From the NCBI RefSeq assembly GCF_025244705.1, contig NZ_CP104207.1, positions 1,488,001 through 1,552,000 of the forward strand: a DNA stretch of 64,000 bases. Direction: 5' to 3'. The stretch's first letter is position 1; every line of letters begins with the position of its first letter. The stretch comes from Sphingopyxis sp. PET50. GTDB lineage: Bacteria > Pseudomonadota > Alphaproteobacteria > Sphingomonadales > Sphingomonadaceae. Both the position numbers and the translations under genes were made by a program. Positions 29,621 through 41,462 of this stretch are shown here, one piece after another. Below the pieces are notes generated by a model. It had not been told where the DNA came from. It did no database searches and saw only the letters and a list, made by a program, of their open reading frames with translations.

Positions 29621-30148
29621 CTATTTCGGATTTGTGACCGGGGCGCAGGACGACTGGCGCCGCGCCGCGTCGAGCCCGCCGATTTCCGCCGGATCCTTGA
29701 GTAGCAGGCGGATCAGCGCGATGCCGCGGTCGTGGTTCGTGCGCACGACTTCGGCGCCCGCGGGCACCGCCTGCCCCTCGCGCGCGACGACGACTCGCCA
29801 GGGCCTGCCGCCCGCCTCGACATCGTTGCGCACGAAGATGACGTCGGTCGCCGCATCGAAGATGCTGAGCGAGTTGTAGCGGCCCGGCACCGGGGTCACG
29901 TCGATCGCGACCGGTCCGCCCGACAGGTCGTAGGGACAGCTCGAATAGGCGAGGTCGGGGCTGGGCCGCACGACCGGCTGGCGCTCGGGCGTCGCGAGAT
30001 CGCCGTAGGACATCTTGTTGATACCGCCCTGCCCGAGCCGGTCCATCGCGACGGTCATCAGGCCATAGGGGATGTACAGGATCGCGGACCATGCGGCCGC
30101 CGTGGCGACGAGCAGGCCGAACAGGATCGGGCCGAGCCATTGGCGCAT
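29621..30148 (-). CDS. DUF1254-domain exported protein
   Basis: A 175-residue protein with an N-terminal membrane anchor (LGPILFGLLVATAAAWSAIL). A DUF1254 core follows: NKMSYGDLATPERQPVVRPS, DLAYSSCPYDLSGGPVAIDV, GRYNSLSIFDAATDVIFVRN. DUF1254 and DUF1214 normally form two domains of one larger protein. Here they are separate adjacent genes, as is common in Alphaproteobacteria. The start follows the DUF1214 gene stop directly, suggesting an operon. The biochemical role is unknown. Confidence 0.85.
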   Translation of the reverse strand: MRQWLGPILFGLLVATAAAWSAILYIPYGLMTVAMDRLGQGGINKMSYGDLATPERQPVVRPSPDLAYSSCPYDLSGGPVAIDVTPVPGRYNSLSIFDAATDVIFVRNDVEAGGRPWRVVVAREGQAVPAGAEVVRTNHDRGIALIRLLLKDPAEIGGLDAARRQSSCAPVTNPK

Positions 30149-30149
30149 G

Positions 30150-30725
30150 TCAGCAGCCCTCCTTCACGATTTGCGGGAGCGCCGCCTTCGCGGGATCGGC
30201 GCGGAAGGCCGGACCGGGATTGTACATGCGCAGCGTCAGCTGGAAGGGCTGACCCTTGATGCCGGGGAGCCAGGCGGTACCCTCCGGCTTGTCGGGTGAA
30301 ATGGTCACGCGCCATTCGCCCCTGGCATCGAGCGCGACATTGGCGCCGTTGACCGACCAGACGCGGCCCGGATTATCGACCAGATAGCCCTTGTCGTCAT
30401 AGACGGTGACGCTCCACCAGCGCGCGTCGAGCGGCGTGCCCGACAGGCGGTAGCGGCAATCGCCGTCGAGCGGCGCGCCCGCGGCGTCGGTCTTCGCCAT
30501 CCAGTAGATGGTCTCCTTCGCGGGCAGCGCGAGCAGCCCCGAACGCGCGACCATCGCGCGGGTCAGCGGATCGGTCGCCTTGGTCCCGTAACCGAGCGAG
30601 GTCGTCCATGGACCGTTGCGGACCGCGCCGTCGCCAAGGCCGCCCTTGGTGAGCGCCCAGGCCGCGCCGAGTCCCAGCGCCAGCCCGCCCACCAGGGTGA
30701 TCGCATAGCGGTGCCAGCCTTTCAT
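30150..30725 (-). CDS. DUF1214-domain exported protein
   Basis: A 191-residue protein with an N-terminal hydrophobic segment (YAITLVGGLALGLGAAWALT). The DUF1214 core follows: KETIYWMAKTDAAGAPLDGD, CRYRLSGTPLDARWWSVTVY, GEWRVTISPDKPEGTAWLPG, FQLTLRMYNPG. It is the partner of the adjacent DUF1254 gene (stop and start one base apart). It probably acts in the periplasm; its substrate is unknown. Confidence 0.87.
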   Translation of the reverse strand: MKGWHRYAITLVGGLALGLGAAWALTKGGLGDGAVRNGPWTTSLGYGTKATDPLTRAMVARSGLLALPAKETIYWMAKTDAAGAPLDGDCRYRLSGTPLDARWWSVTVYDDKGYLVDNPGRVWSVNGANVALDARGEWRVTISPDKPEGTAWLPGIKGQPFQLTLRMYNPGPAFRADPAKAALPQIVKEGC

Positions 30726-30743
30726 GACGCATCCCCCTCACCC

Positions 30744-30834
30744 GTCGCCCCCGCGAAGGCGAGGGCCGCCGTCGGCCTTGTCAGGCACCGCTGCATCGAC
30801 CATCCAGCGGCCCCCCCGCCTTCGCGGGGGCGAC
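30744..30834. repeat. Intergenic palindromic element behind ppdK
   Basis: Inverted ends GTCGCCCCCGCGAAGGCG and CGCCTTCGCGGGGGCGAC (18-bp arms) flank about 55 bases. It sits between the ppdK stop and the DUF1214 gene start. It could form a strong hairpin ending ppdK transcription, and resembles the GC-rich palindromes scattered through sphingomonad genomes. Confidence 0.75.
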
Positions 30835-30836
30835 GG

Positions 30837-33512
<2,676 letters not shown>

Positions 33513-33726
33513 CATATGCTCCTGCTGCCCCTGGGGAGGAGGTTGCGGTCGAATAGGTATGCAATCCCGGTTGGTCGATTCAATTTTACTTTGTCGTTCC
33601 CAAAGCGCCCCTACCCCGTTCGCATCGAGCCCTTCGACTCGCTCAGGATTCGAGATGCCCATCGGTCGTTCGTGCCTTCACACTGTCTCGACTTCGCTCG
33701 ACACGAACGGAAATTCAAACGCGGCT

Positions 33727-36038
33727 CTAACCCTCGATCTTCGAGAAATCGGCGACACCATGCACCGCAGACGTAAAGCGCGACAGCAGGCCAAGGCGCC
33801 AGGCGCGGACCGCTTCGTCGGGGTCGTTGACCATCACGCCCTCGAAAAAGGCGTCGATCGGGGCGCGGAGCGAGGCGAGCGCGGCCATGGCGTCGGTGAA
33901 GCGTTCCTCGGCGACCGCGGCGGAGGCCGCGGGCTCGGCGGCGTCGAGCGCGGCGAGGAGGGCGGCGTCATGCTCCGTCATGCTCCCCGGCGAAAGCCGG
34001 GGCCCAGCGGCACCGTCGTCGTGGGCCCCGGCTTCCGCCGGGGACCTGCCCTGCCCCGCCTGCTTCAGAATATTCGCCGCGCGCTTGTAGCCCGCGAGGA
34101 GATTCGTGCCGTCCTCGGTCGCCATGAACGCCTGCAACGCCTTCACCCGGGCGAGCAGGCGGACGAGATCATCCTCGCCGCCGAGCGCGAACACCGCGTC
34201 GATCAGGTCGTGGCGGACGCCGGCTTCGCGTTGCTGGACTTTGAGGCGGTCGGCGAAGAAGCCCAAAACGACCTGCGCCGCAGCCCAAACCGCGGCAAAT
34301 CGCTGTTCAAAGCGTTGTTTGAATGCGGATCTTTCGGCTTCGTTGATAGCATCGAAAGCAGCGGCAATGCCGTCATCGCTCCTAGAAAGCTCTCCAAACA
34401 TCAGCGAACTTCGAAGCGAAGTTGCCGATTCATGGACGGTTTTGTCTTCTACCACGCGAAGAAGCATCGCCATACGAATTGCGTGCAGTAAATGAAGTCG
34501 TACGTCATTTTCAGCGATTATCAGAAGCACAGCCAATGCGGACCGACGAAGCGCAAATGGGTCTTTAGATCCCGTAGGTGTTAATTCTTCAAAGAAAAAC
34601 TGAGCAACACTATCCAACTTGTCGGCTAAACTGACCACGACCGTCACCGGCGCGGTCGGCACGTCATCGCCCTGCCCGACCGGCTTGTAATGATCGCGGA
34701 TCGCGTCGGCGACGGCGTCGGGCAAGCCTTCGGCGCGGGCGTAATAGCCGCCCATCAGGCCTTGCAATTCGGGGAATTCGCCGACCATTTCGGTGACGAG
34801 GTCGGCCTTCGCCAGACGCGCGGCGCGTTCGGCCTGGTCAGCCAACTCCGTGCTCCCCGGCGAAAGCCGGGGTCCAGTTGCGCCGTCGCTGTGGGCCCCG
34901 GCTTTCGCCGGGGAACGCTCTGTGACGATGCCCTCTTCGACCAGCCACCTTGCCAGCTTCGCGACGCGCTCGACCTTGTCGGCGACGGTGCCGAGCTTTT
35001 CGTGGAAGGTGATGTTCGCCAGCTTCTCGGCGTGCTGCTCCAGCGTCTTCTTCTGGTCCTGCTCCCAGAAGAAGCGCGCGTCGGACAGACGCGCGGCGAG
35101 CACCTTGCGGTTGCCCGCGACGATCTCGGCGCCGCCATCGGTCGCGTCGATGTTCGCAGTGCAGACGAAGCCGTTGGCTAACTTACCATTAGACGACTGA
35201 CAGACGAAATATTTCTGGTTCACGCGCGCGGTGAGCTGGATCACCTCGGGCGGCACCTCGAGAAACGCCTCGTCGAAGCGGCCGAGCAGCGGCACCGGCC
35301 ATTCGGTGAGGCCGGCATTCTCGATCACCAGCCCTTCGTCCTCGACCAGCGTCAGGTCGGCGTCGGCCGCGGCCTTGGCGGCGCCGTCGCGGATGATACG
35401 CGCACGCTCCTCATGGTCGACGATGACATGGCAGGCGCGCAATTTCTCGGCATAATCGGCGGCCGAACCGATGGTGATCTCGCCCGGGCAGTGGAAGCGG
35501 TGGCCGAGCGTCGCGAAACCGCTGGCGATCCCGCCGATTTCGCACGGCACCAGTTCCTCGCCGAAGATCGCGACGATGCCCGACAGCGGGCGCACCCAGC
35601 GCAGACTTTCGCTGCTCGCGCTTGCCTTGCCCCAGCGCATCGACTTGGGCCAGGCGAAGGCGCGGACGATCGCGGGAATCGCTTCGGCCAGCACCTCGGC
35701 GGTCGCGCGGCCGGGCTTGTCGATCACCGCGAAATAGACGCCGTCGCGGTCTTCGAGCTGGTCCTGGGTCAGGCCAGTCTTGCGCAGGAAGCCTTCGAGC
35801 GCCTGCGGCGGCGCGCTGCTGCGCGGGCCCTTGAGTTCTTCGCTGACCGCGGCGGTGGCTTCGGGCAGGTCCCTTGCAATCAGCGCGAGGCGGCGCGGGG
35901 TCGACCAGATGGTGAGTTCGCCCGCTTCGAGGCCCGCGGCGCTCAGTTGCGCACGGAACAATTTTTCCAGCTCGGCGCGTGCCCCGGCCTGCATCCGCGC
36001 CGGGATTTCCTCGCTGCGCAGTTCGAGAAGAAAATCGG

Positions 36039-36042
<4 letters not shown>
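33727..36042 (-). CDS. glyS: Glycyl-tRNA synthetase beta subunit
   Basis: GlyS is the large tRNA-binding subunit of the alpha2beta2 glycyl-tRNA synthetase. The GTG start overlaps the glyQ stop and gives [20 protein letters not shown], the standard start. Conserved blocks: FPKSMRW-type [68 protein letters not shown]-type [40 protein letters not shown]. Reading is continuous through two in-frame copies of a 59-bp palindromic element (at 33985 and 34855) that add [24 protein letters not shown] peptides. The segment 34260-34635 is markedly AT-richer than the rest. Length is 771 residues, slightly over the norm because of the inserts. Confidence 0.97.
33985..34043. repeat. In-frame palindromic element copy 1 in glyS
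   Basis: 59 bp made of two hairpins, CCCCGGC-GAAA-GCCGGGG at the left and CCCCGGCTTCCGCCGGGG at the right, around a short centre. It is translated in frame within glyS as [20 protein letters not shown]. Its twin lies at 34855. Confidence 0.85.
34855..34913. repeat. In-frame palindromic element copy 2 in glyS
   Basis: 59 bp with the same architecture and length as the 33985 copy (CCCCGGCGAAAGCCGGGG ... CCCCGGCTTTCGCCGGGG). It is translated in frame as [20 protein letters not shown]. Confidence 0.85.
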
Positions 36043-36964
<922 letters not shown>

Positions 36965-37090
36965 GGCCGGTATTCCTTCGCAGGTGCAAAAATCGCCGCC
37001 GCATTGGCGCAGCGGGGCGCGAGGGTCAAGGCTCCGCGCCCTCCGGACCCTTGCGAAACTGCGCCCTTTGTCAGGTCTTCAAAACTTTTT

Positions 37091-37146
37091 GTCAGGTGTT
37101 GTTGACATAGTCAGCGAATCACGACATATAGTCAACAACACCTGAC
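37091..37146 (+). promoter_or_regulatory. Promoter flanked by a perfect 16-bp inverted repeat (operator)
   Basis: Arms GTCAGGTGTTGTTGAC (37091-37106) and GTCAACAACACCTGAC (37131-37146) are perfect inverted repeats. They overlap a -35-like TTGACA (37102-37107) and abut a -10-like CATATA (37125-37130), with 17-base spacing. A further half-site GTCAGGT lies at 37070. The arrangement predicts a dimeric repressor closing this promoter. The downstream Xre-type regulator is the obvious candidate. Confidence 0.75.
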
Positions 37147-37191
37147 ACAAAGACAGGTGGGCATGACCAACATCCAGCAAGGAGAATAGAC

Positions 37192-37515
37192 ATGATGACC
37201 CGTAGCCTGATCCTCGCCCTCTCGCTCGCCGTCGCCGGCACCCCCGCGATCGCCGCCGAACGGCCGACCGCCGAGGTCCGCATCGCCGACCTCGACCTCG
37301 CCACAGCGCAGGGCCAGCAGCGCCTCGAAACCCGCGTGAAGAGCGCGGCGCGCAGCCTGTGCGACACCGGCGAGCGCGGCGTCGCCGCGATGACCCGCCA
37401 GTCGCAGTGCATCGCCGAAGTGCTGGCGAGCGCCAGGCCGCAGGCCGACCAAGCCATCGCCCGCGCCGGGGGCGGCACCCGGCTGGCGCTGCTGATGGTT
37501 CGCGCCGCGCGGTGA
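37192..37515 (+). CDS. UrcA family protein
   Basis: A 107-residue exported protein of the UrcA family, small periplasmic proteins of Sphingomonadales and Caulobacterales with unknown role. Signal peptide MTRSLILALSLAVAGTPAIA, mature start AERPTAEVRIADLDLATAQG. The conserved motif around cysteines is AARSLCDTGERGVAAMTRQS followed by QCIAEVL. An AAGGAG site lies 7 bases before the ATG. It is the first gene behind the palindromic promoter at 37091. The stop overlaps the next possible ATG (TGATG). Confidence 0.85.
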   Translation: MMTRSLILALSLAVAGTPAIAAERPTAEVRIADLDLATAQGQQRLETRVKSAARSLCDTGERGVAAMTRQSQCIAEVLASARPQADQAIARAGGGTRLALLMVRAAR

Positions 37516-37700
37516 TGGCGGAATACCGGCATTTGCCCTTTCGCCACGACCGATGCTCCCCGGCGTCGACGGGCGACCTGAGCTGGAGCGCCATCCATCG
37601 CGGCGGCACTCCAGCCTCTTGGCCCGCACATGCGGACCTTTCCGTCAGTGGGAATCCGGCTATGACCGGGCGAATGACGATGCTGGCGAGGCGCCGATGA
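37515..37700 (+). CDS. Possible 61-residue coupled ORF
   Basis: This open frame starts at an ATG overlapping the UrcA stop (TGATG) and ends by overlapping the ATG of the Xre regulator (ATGA). It fills the gap exactly, as translationally coupled genes do. The protein (MAEYRHLPFRHDRCSPASTG...) has no recognisable domain and unremarkable composition, so it may be only a leader that couples translation, or chance. Confidence 0.3.
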   Translation: MAEYRHLPFRHDRCSPASTGDLSWSAIHRGGTPASWPAHADLSVSGNPAMTGRMTMLARRR

Positions 37701-37909
37701 ACAACAAACTGAAAGTGCTGCGCGCGATGCGCAACTGGAGCCAGGCCGAACTCGCCGACCGGCTCGACGTGTCGCGGCAAGCGGTGAATGCGATCGAAAC
37801 CGGGAAATACGATCCGTCGCTGCCGCTTGCCTTCAAGCTCGCGCGCCTGTTCGACATGAAGATCGAGGACATTTTTGATGACGGTTCCCAAGGAAATGGC
37901 GATGACTGA
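37697..37909 (+). CDS. Xre-family small transcriptional regulator
   Basis: A 70-residue helix-turn-helix protein. MNNKLKVLRAMRNWSQAELA and DRLDVSRQAVNAIETGKYDP form an HTH_3 domain of the YozG/Cro-like kind often paired with a small membrane protein gene. LPLAFKLARLFDMKIEDIFD closes the fold. It is followed by an overlapping gene for a two- to four-helix membrane protein, the usual Xre plus DUF2178-like layout. It probably controls its own promoter at 37091-37146. Confidence 0.88.
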   Translation: MNNKLKVLRAMRNWSQAELADRLDVSRQAVNAIETGKYDPSLPLAFKLARLFDMKIEDIFDDGSQGNGDD

Positions 37910-38343
37910 TACCGGCAAGGCAATCAAAACCCGGCGTCCGATGTCGCCGCGGCGCCGACGCTACTGGCAGTCACTGGGCGCCGCCGGCGTGATCGGCGGC
38001 ATCGTCGGAGGCTGGATCGTCGCCGATCAGCCCGCGGGCCGGAACGCCCTCGAAATGGCGAGCACGGGCGCGCTGAGCGAAGGGTTCGCAATCGGCGCCT
38101 CGATCTTCTGGACCATGCGGCCTCGCGCTTTGCCTGATCGTCTATCATCGCGCGATCGACGACCATGAGGAACGGGCCTGGCTGTGGGCCGGGCTTGCGG
38201 GGTGGTATGCCTTCATCGTCCCCGCGCCCGTCTGGTGGGTCCTCCACCGCGCCAGCCTGGCGCCGCCCGCCGACGCGATGCTGTTGTTCATCCTGTCGCT
38301 GGTGGTGAATGCCATCGTCTATCTGTGGCTCAAATTTCGCTGA
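37902..38343 (+). CDS. Small integral membrane protein paired with Xre regulator (one frameshift)
   Basis: After removing one base at about 38118 (GCC[G]CAT on the minus strand) the gene encodes 146 residues. A basic N-terminus (KTRRPMSPRRRRYWQSLGAA) is followed by hydrophobic segments AAGVIGGIVGGWIVA, FAIGASIFWTM, GLALCLIVYH, AWLWAGLAGWYAFIVPAPVW and MLLFILSLVVNAIVYLWLKF, suggesting about four membrane helices. It overlaps the end of the Xre gene. Membrane proteins in this position often modulate the regulator, but that is inference. Confidence 0.75.
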
Positions 38344-38376
38344 TGCGGCTCCCGCTTCCTTCCTTTTCCCGCCCAT

Positions 38377-39336
38377 ATGATTGAAAGGCATCCCGTGAAA
38401 CGCTGGCTCAGAACACTCGCCGCGAGCTGTGCGGTCATCCCCTTCGCCCAATGCGCAATGGCGCCGGGCGGCAATGTCGCGCAAGCCGCCGAACCCGCGG
38501 CGGTGGCCGCGTCCGTCCCGACGGTCGACGCCGATCCCGCATTATGGGTGGTGAAGGATGAGGACACGACGATCTACCTGTTCGGCACCGTCCATTTCCT
38601 GAAACCCGGCCTCGGCTGGTTCGACGAGGCGGTCAGGGAAGCCTTCGACGAATCCGACGAGCTGATCCTCGAAATGGTGATGCCCGAGGATCGCGCGACG
38701 CTCAAGGCGACGACGGAAAAGCTGGCGATCGACCCCGCCGGGCGAACGATGGCAAGCCGCATGAGCCAGGCCGACCATGATGCCTATGCCGCGTCGCTCG
38801 TCTCGCTCGGCATGGAACCCGCCGGATTCGAAAAGTTCGAGCCATGGTATATGGCGGTCAACCTGTCGGTGCTGCCGCTGTTGATAAAGGGCTATGACCC
38901 CGCACTGGGTCCCGAAATGACGCTGACCCGTGCGGCAAAGGACGACAACAAACCGATTGCCGGCTTCGAAACCTTCGAGGAGCAGTTCGGCTTTTTCGAC
39001 GGCCTGTCCGACGCCGCGCAGCTGGAATATCTGCGTTTGGTGGTGCGCGATATGGATAGCATCGTGCCGACGCTCGACAAGCTGGTCGACCAATGGGCCA
39101 GGGGTGACACCGGGGCGCTCGCGACGACGATGAACGAGGGCATGATCGAGACCCCTGAACTGGCGAAGACCCTGCTGTGGGATCGCAACGCGCGCTGGGC
39201 CGACGCGATCAAGGCCCGCATGGACCAGCCGGGCACGGTGCTCGTCGCGGTCGGCGCGGGCCATCTCGCGGGCGACAGGAGCGTGCAATATTATCTCGGG
39301 CAGCGCGGGTTGACTGCCGAGCGGATCGACTATTGA
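38377..39336 (+). CDS. TraB/GumN family protein 1
   Basis: A 319-residue exported protein of the TraB/GumN (PF01963) superfamily, distant relatives of Tiki proteases. Signal-like N-terminus (VKRWLRTLAASCAVIPFAQC). The first conserved GxxH motif is YLFGTVHFLKPGLGWFDEAV. Acidic motif: DELILEMVMPEDRATLK. The second GxxH motif is near the end, VLVAVGAGHLAGDRSVQYYL. The gene is intact. A paralogue follows with overlap. Confidence 0.87.
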   Translation: MIERHPVKRWLRTLAASCAVIPFAQCAMAPGGNVAQAAEPAAVAASVPTVDADPALWVVKDEDTTIYLFGTVHFLKPGLGWFDEAVREAFDESDELILEMVMPEDRATLKATTEKLAIDPAGRTMASRMSQADHDAYAASLVSLGMEPAGFEKFEPWYMAVNLSVLPLLIKGYDPALGPEMTLTRAAKDDNKPIAGFETFEEQFGFFDGLSDAAQLEYLRLVVRDMDSIVPTLDKLVDQWARGDTGALATTMNEGMIETPELAKTLLWDRNARWADAIKARMDQPGTVLVAVGAGHLAGDRSVQYYLGQRGLTAERIDY

Positions 39337-40239
39337 CCCGAGAGCCGTGCCTTGCGCGGGGGCAGCGCCGCCGCCTTGCCGCGGCCCTGTTCGCGTGCCT
39401 GCTGGCGGCGTGCGGCGCCGCTCCCGATCCGCAGCGCGCCACGCGCGGCGATGTGGCTGGTCGAGGATAATGACACGCGGCTCTATATGCTCGGCACGAT
39501 GCACGCATTGCCCGCCGGTACCGACTGGGATGAGGGCGCCGTGGGCAAGGCCGTCGCGGCGGCGGACGAGCTGGTACTCGAACTGTCGCCGGGCGAACTG
39601 GCCGCGGCGGGCGGCGAATTCCAGCAGCTGGCACCGCGAGACGCGCCACTGCCGATCGACCGGCGCTTGCCCGCGCCCGCGCTCGCCGCCTACCGCGCGC
39701 TCGAAGCGAGCGGCAACGGCCAGCCGTTCGGCGGAGACGCGCTCGACGATTGGGCGGTGATGGTGGCGATGGGTCAGCGCGCGGCGCAAAATGCGCGGCT
39801 GTCGCCCGCCGACGGGGTCGAAACGGGGCTGATGGCGGCATTCAGTGCCGCCGGCAAGCCGATCACGGGACTGGAGACCGCCCGCGAACAGCTCATGCTG
39901 TTCGAAACGCTCGATCCCGCAACGCAACGCGCCTTGCTGACCAAGGCCGCCGCCGGCGCCGGCAAGGCGGTCGCCGAAGTCGAAGCCCTGACCGCGGCCT
40001 GGTCGCGCGGCGACGTGAAGGCGCTGGAGGCAATGGTCAACGAGGATGTCGACACGGTGCCAGCCGCGCGCGCCGCGATCATCACCGAGCGCAACCGCCG
40101 CTGGACCGCCTGGGCGAGCTGGCGAATGGACCGGCCCGGGACGGTACTGGTCGCGGTCGGCACCGGGCATCTGATCGGCGCCGAGGGCATGCCGGCGATG
40201 CTGGCTGCCAAGGGGTACAAGGTGGTGCGGGTGCAGTAG
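39333..40239 (+). CDS. TraB/GumN family protein 2, lipoprotein-like (one frameshift)
   Basis: A paralogue of the preceding gene. A TTG start overlaps the previous stop (TTGA) and gives a lipobox ALFACLLAACG. An extra base near 39441 shifts the frame before MWLVEDNDTRLYMLGTMHAL. The family motifs are GTMHALPAGTDWDEGAVGKA, DELVLELSPGELAAAGGEFQ, and VLVAVGTGHLIGAEGMPAML. Corrected length is 301 residues. The overlapping order points to tandem duplication and co-translation. Confidence 0.82.
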
Positions 40240-40263
40240 GGCGGCATTGGGGTAGCTCAAAGA

Positions 40264-40380
40264 CATTCCCCTCCCTTTTAGGGAGGGGTTAGGGGTGGGT
40301 AGCGAGCGCAGCGAGCAAGAAGGAAGAGCGCCGCCTTCGGCGGCAACCCACCCCCAACCCCTCCCTAAAAGGGAGGGGAG
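40264..40380. repeat. Intergenic palindromic repeat, family 1 copy A
   Basis: The outer arms CCCCTCCCTTTTAGGGAGGG and CCCTCCCTAAAAGGGAGGGG are inverted copies. The centre carries GGGTAGCGAGCGCAGCGAGC and the hairpin GCCGCC-TTC-GGCGGC. A near-identical copy lies at 63116-63232. It may terminate the GumN genes. Confidence 0.85.
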
Positions 40381-40517
40381 AACGAACGTCCGCCAACTCC
40401 CGAAAGCAGCCGGATTTCCGCCGGGAACGGCGCCCCCTTTAAAACGCATTGTCAACCATATCAGTTATGATATGTCATCCCACGCGGCTATCGAGTCGCG
40501 ATTTGGGAGAATCTTCA

Positions 40518-41420
40518 ATGAAAAAGAAGCTCTTAGCGGGCGCGATGGCGCTCGCCCTGGTCGGCTGTAGCGAAAAGCAGGCCGACGAATCCGCATCTTC
40601 CTCCCCCACCGCCGAGGCCGCCGCGGAAGTCGCCGCCCCCGCCGCGCGATCGACCGACGAAGAAGTGCCCGGCGTTTCCATCTCCTCTGCCCCGGGTGTC
40701 GCCTTCGATTACAGCTATTCCTTCAGCCTCGACGACGCGATCATCTCCAAAGTCCAGCAGGAACATGCCGAAGCGTGCGAAATGCTCGGAACCGCGCGCT
40801 GCCGCATCGTCGACGTCCGCTACCAGCTCAACGACGAGAAGCGCGTCGAGGCGCAGACGCAGTTCAAGCTCGACCCCGGCATCGCGCGCCGCTTCGGCGC
40901 CGACGCGATCGCCAGCGTAGAAAAGGCCGAGGGCGTGCTGGCCGATGCCACGGTCGCGGGGGAGGATGTCGGCAGCCAGATCGACGCCTCGCAGACGCGC
41001 AGCGCCGGGGCCGCCGCCGAGATCGAACGGCTCGAAGCGCGGTTGAAGGCCGGCGGGCTCGACAGGAATGAGCGCGCCGAAATCCTGGAGCAGATTTCGG
41101 CGCTCAAGGGCCAGCTCGGCGAGGAACGCCAGACCCGCCGCGACGGCGAGGCGCGGATCGCGACGACAAGCGTGGTCTTCAACTATGTCGGATCGGGCGG
41201 CCTGCCGGGGATCGGGCACAAGAATCCCTTCGCCGACGCGGGCGAGACGCTGATGTTCAGCGGTGGCACCGCCCTCTCCTTCGTGCTGACGCTCGGCGCC
41301 GCGGTGCTGCCCTGGGCGCTGCTGATCGGGCTGCTCGTGCTGATCTGGCGCAGCAATGCGGTCGTCGCGCTGCGCCGCCGCCTTGGCGGCAAGCCCGCGC
41401 CGGAGGCTCCGACGAGCTGA
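40518..41420 (+). CDS. DUF4349-type lipoprotein with C-terminal membrane anchor
   Basis: A 300-residue protein with lipoprotein signal MKKKLLAGAMALALVGCSEK. A DUF4349-like extracytoplasmic domain follows (VAFDYSYSFSLDDAIISKVQ; RCRIVDVRYQLNDEKRVEAQ), then a coiled-coil region (AAAEIERLEARLKAGGLDRN; EILEQISALKGQLGEERQTR), the TSVVFNYVGSGGLPGIG end block, and a membrane segment VLTLGAAVLPWALLIGLLVL. The layout matches DUF4349 proteins, whose role in the envelope is unknown. Confidence 0.78.
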   Translation: MKKKLLAGAMALALVGCSEKQADESASSSPTAEAAAEVAAPAARSTDEEVPGVSISSAPGVAFDYSYSFSLDDAIISKVQQEHAEACEMLGTARCRIVDVRYQLNDEKRVEAQTQFKLDPGIARRFGADAIASVEKAEGVLADATVAGEDVGSQIDASQTRSAGAAAEIERLEARLKAGGLDRNERAEILEQISALKGQLGEERQTRRDGEARIATTSVVFNYVGSGGLPGIGHKNPFADAGETLMFSGGTALSFVLTLGAAVLPWALLIGLLVLIWRSNAVVALRRRLGGKPAPEAPTS

Positions 41421-41462
41421 CGCAGCGCATGGGCGTCGCTTGCAAAGCTGCCCTGCCGCATT

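Noticed and set aside
40264..40380. Repeat mistaken for a CRISPR or rRNA-type feature
   Set aside because: It is a single palindromic unit with no regular spacers. The second copy is 23 kb away.
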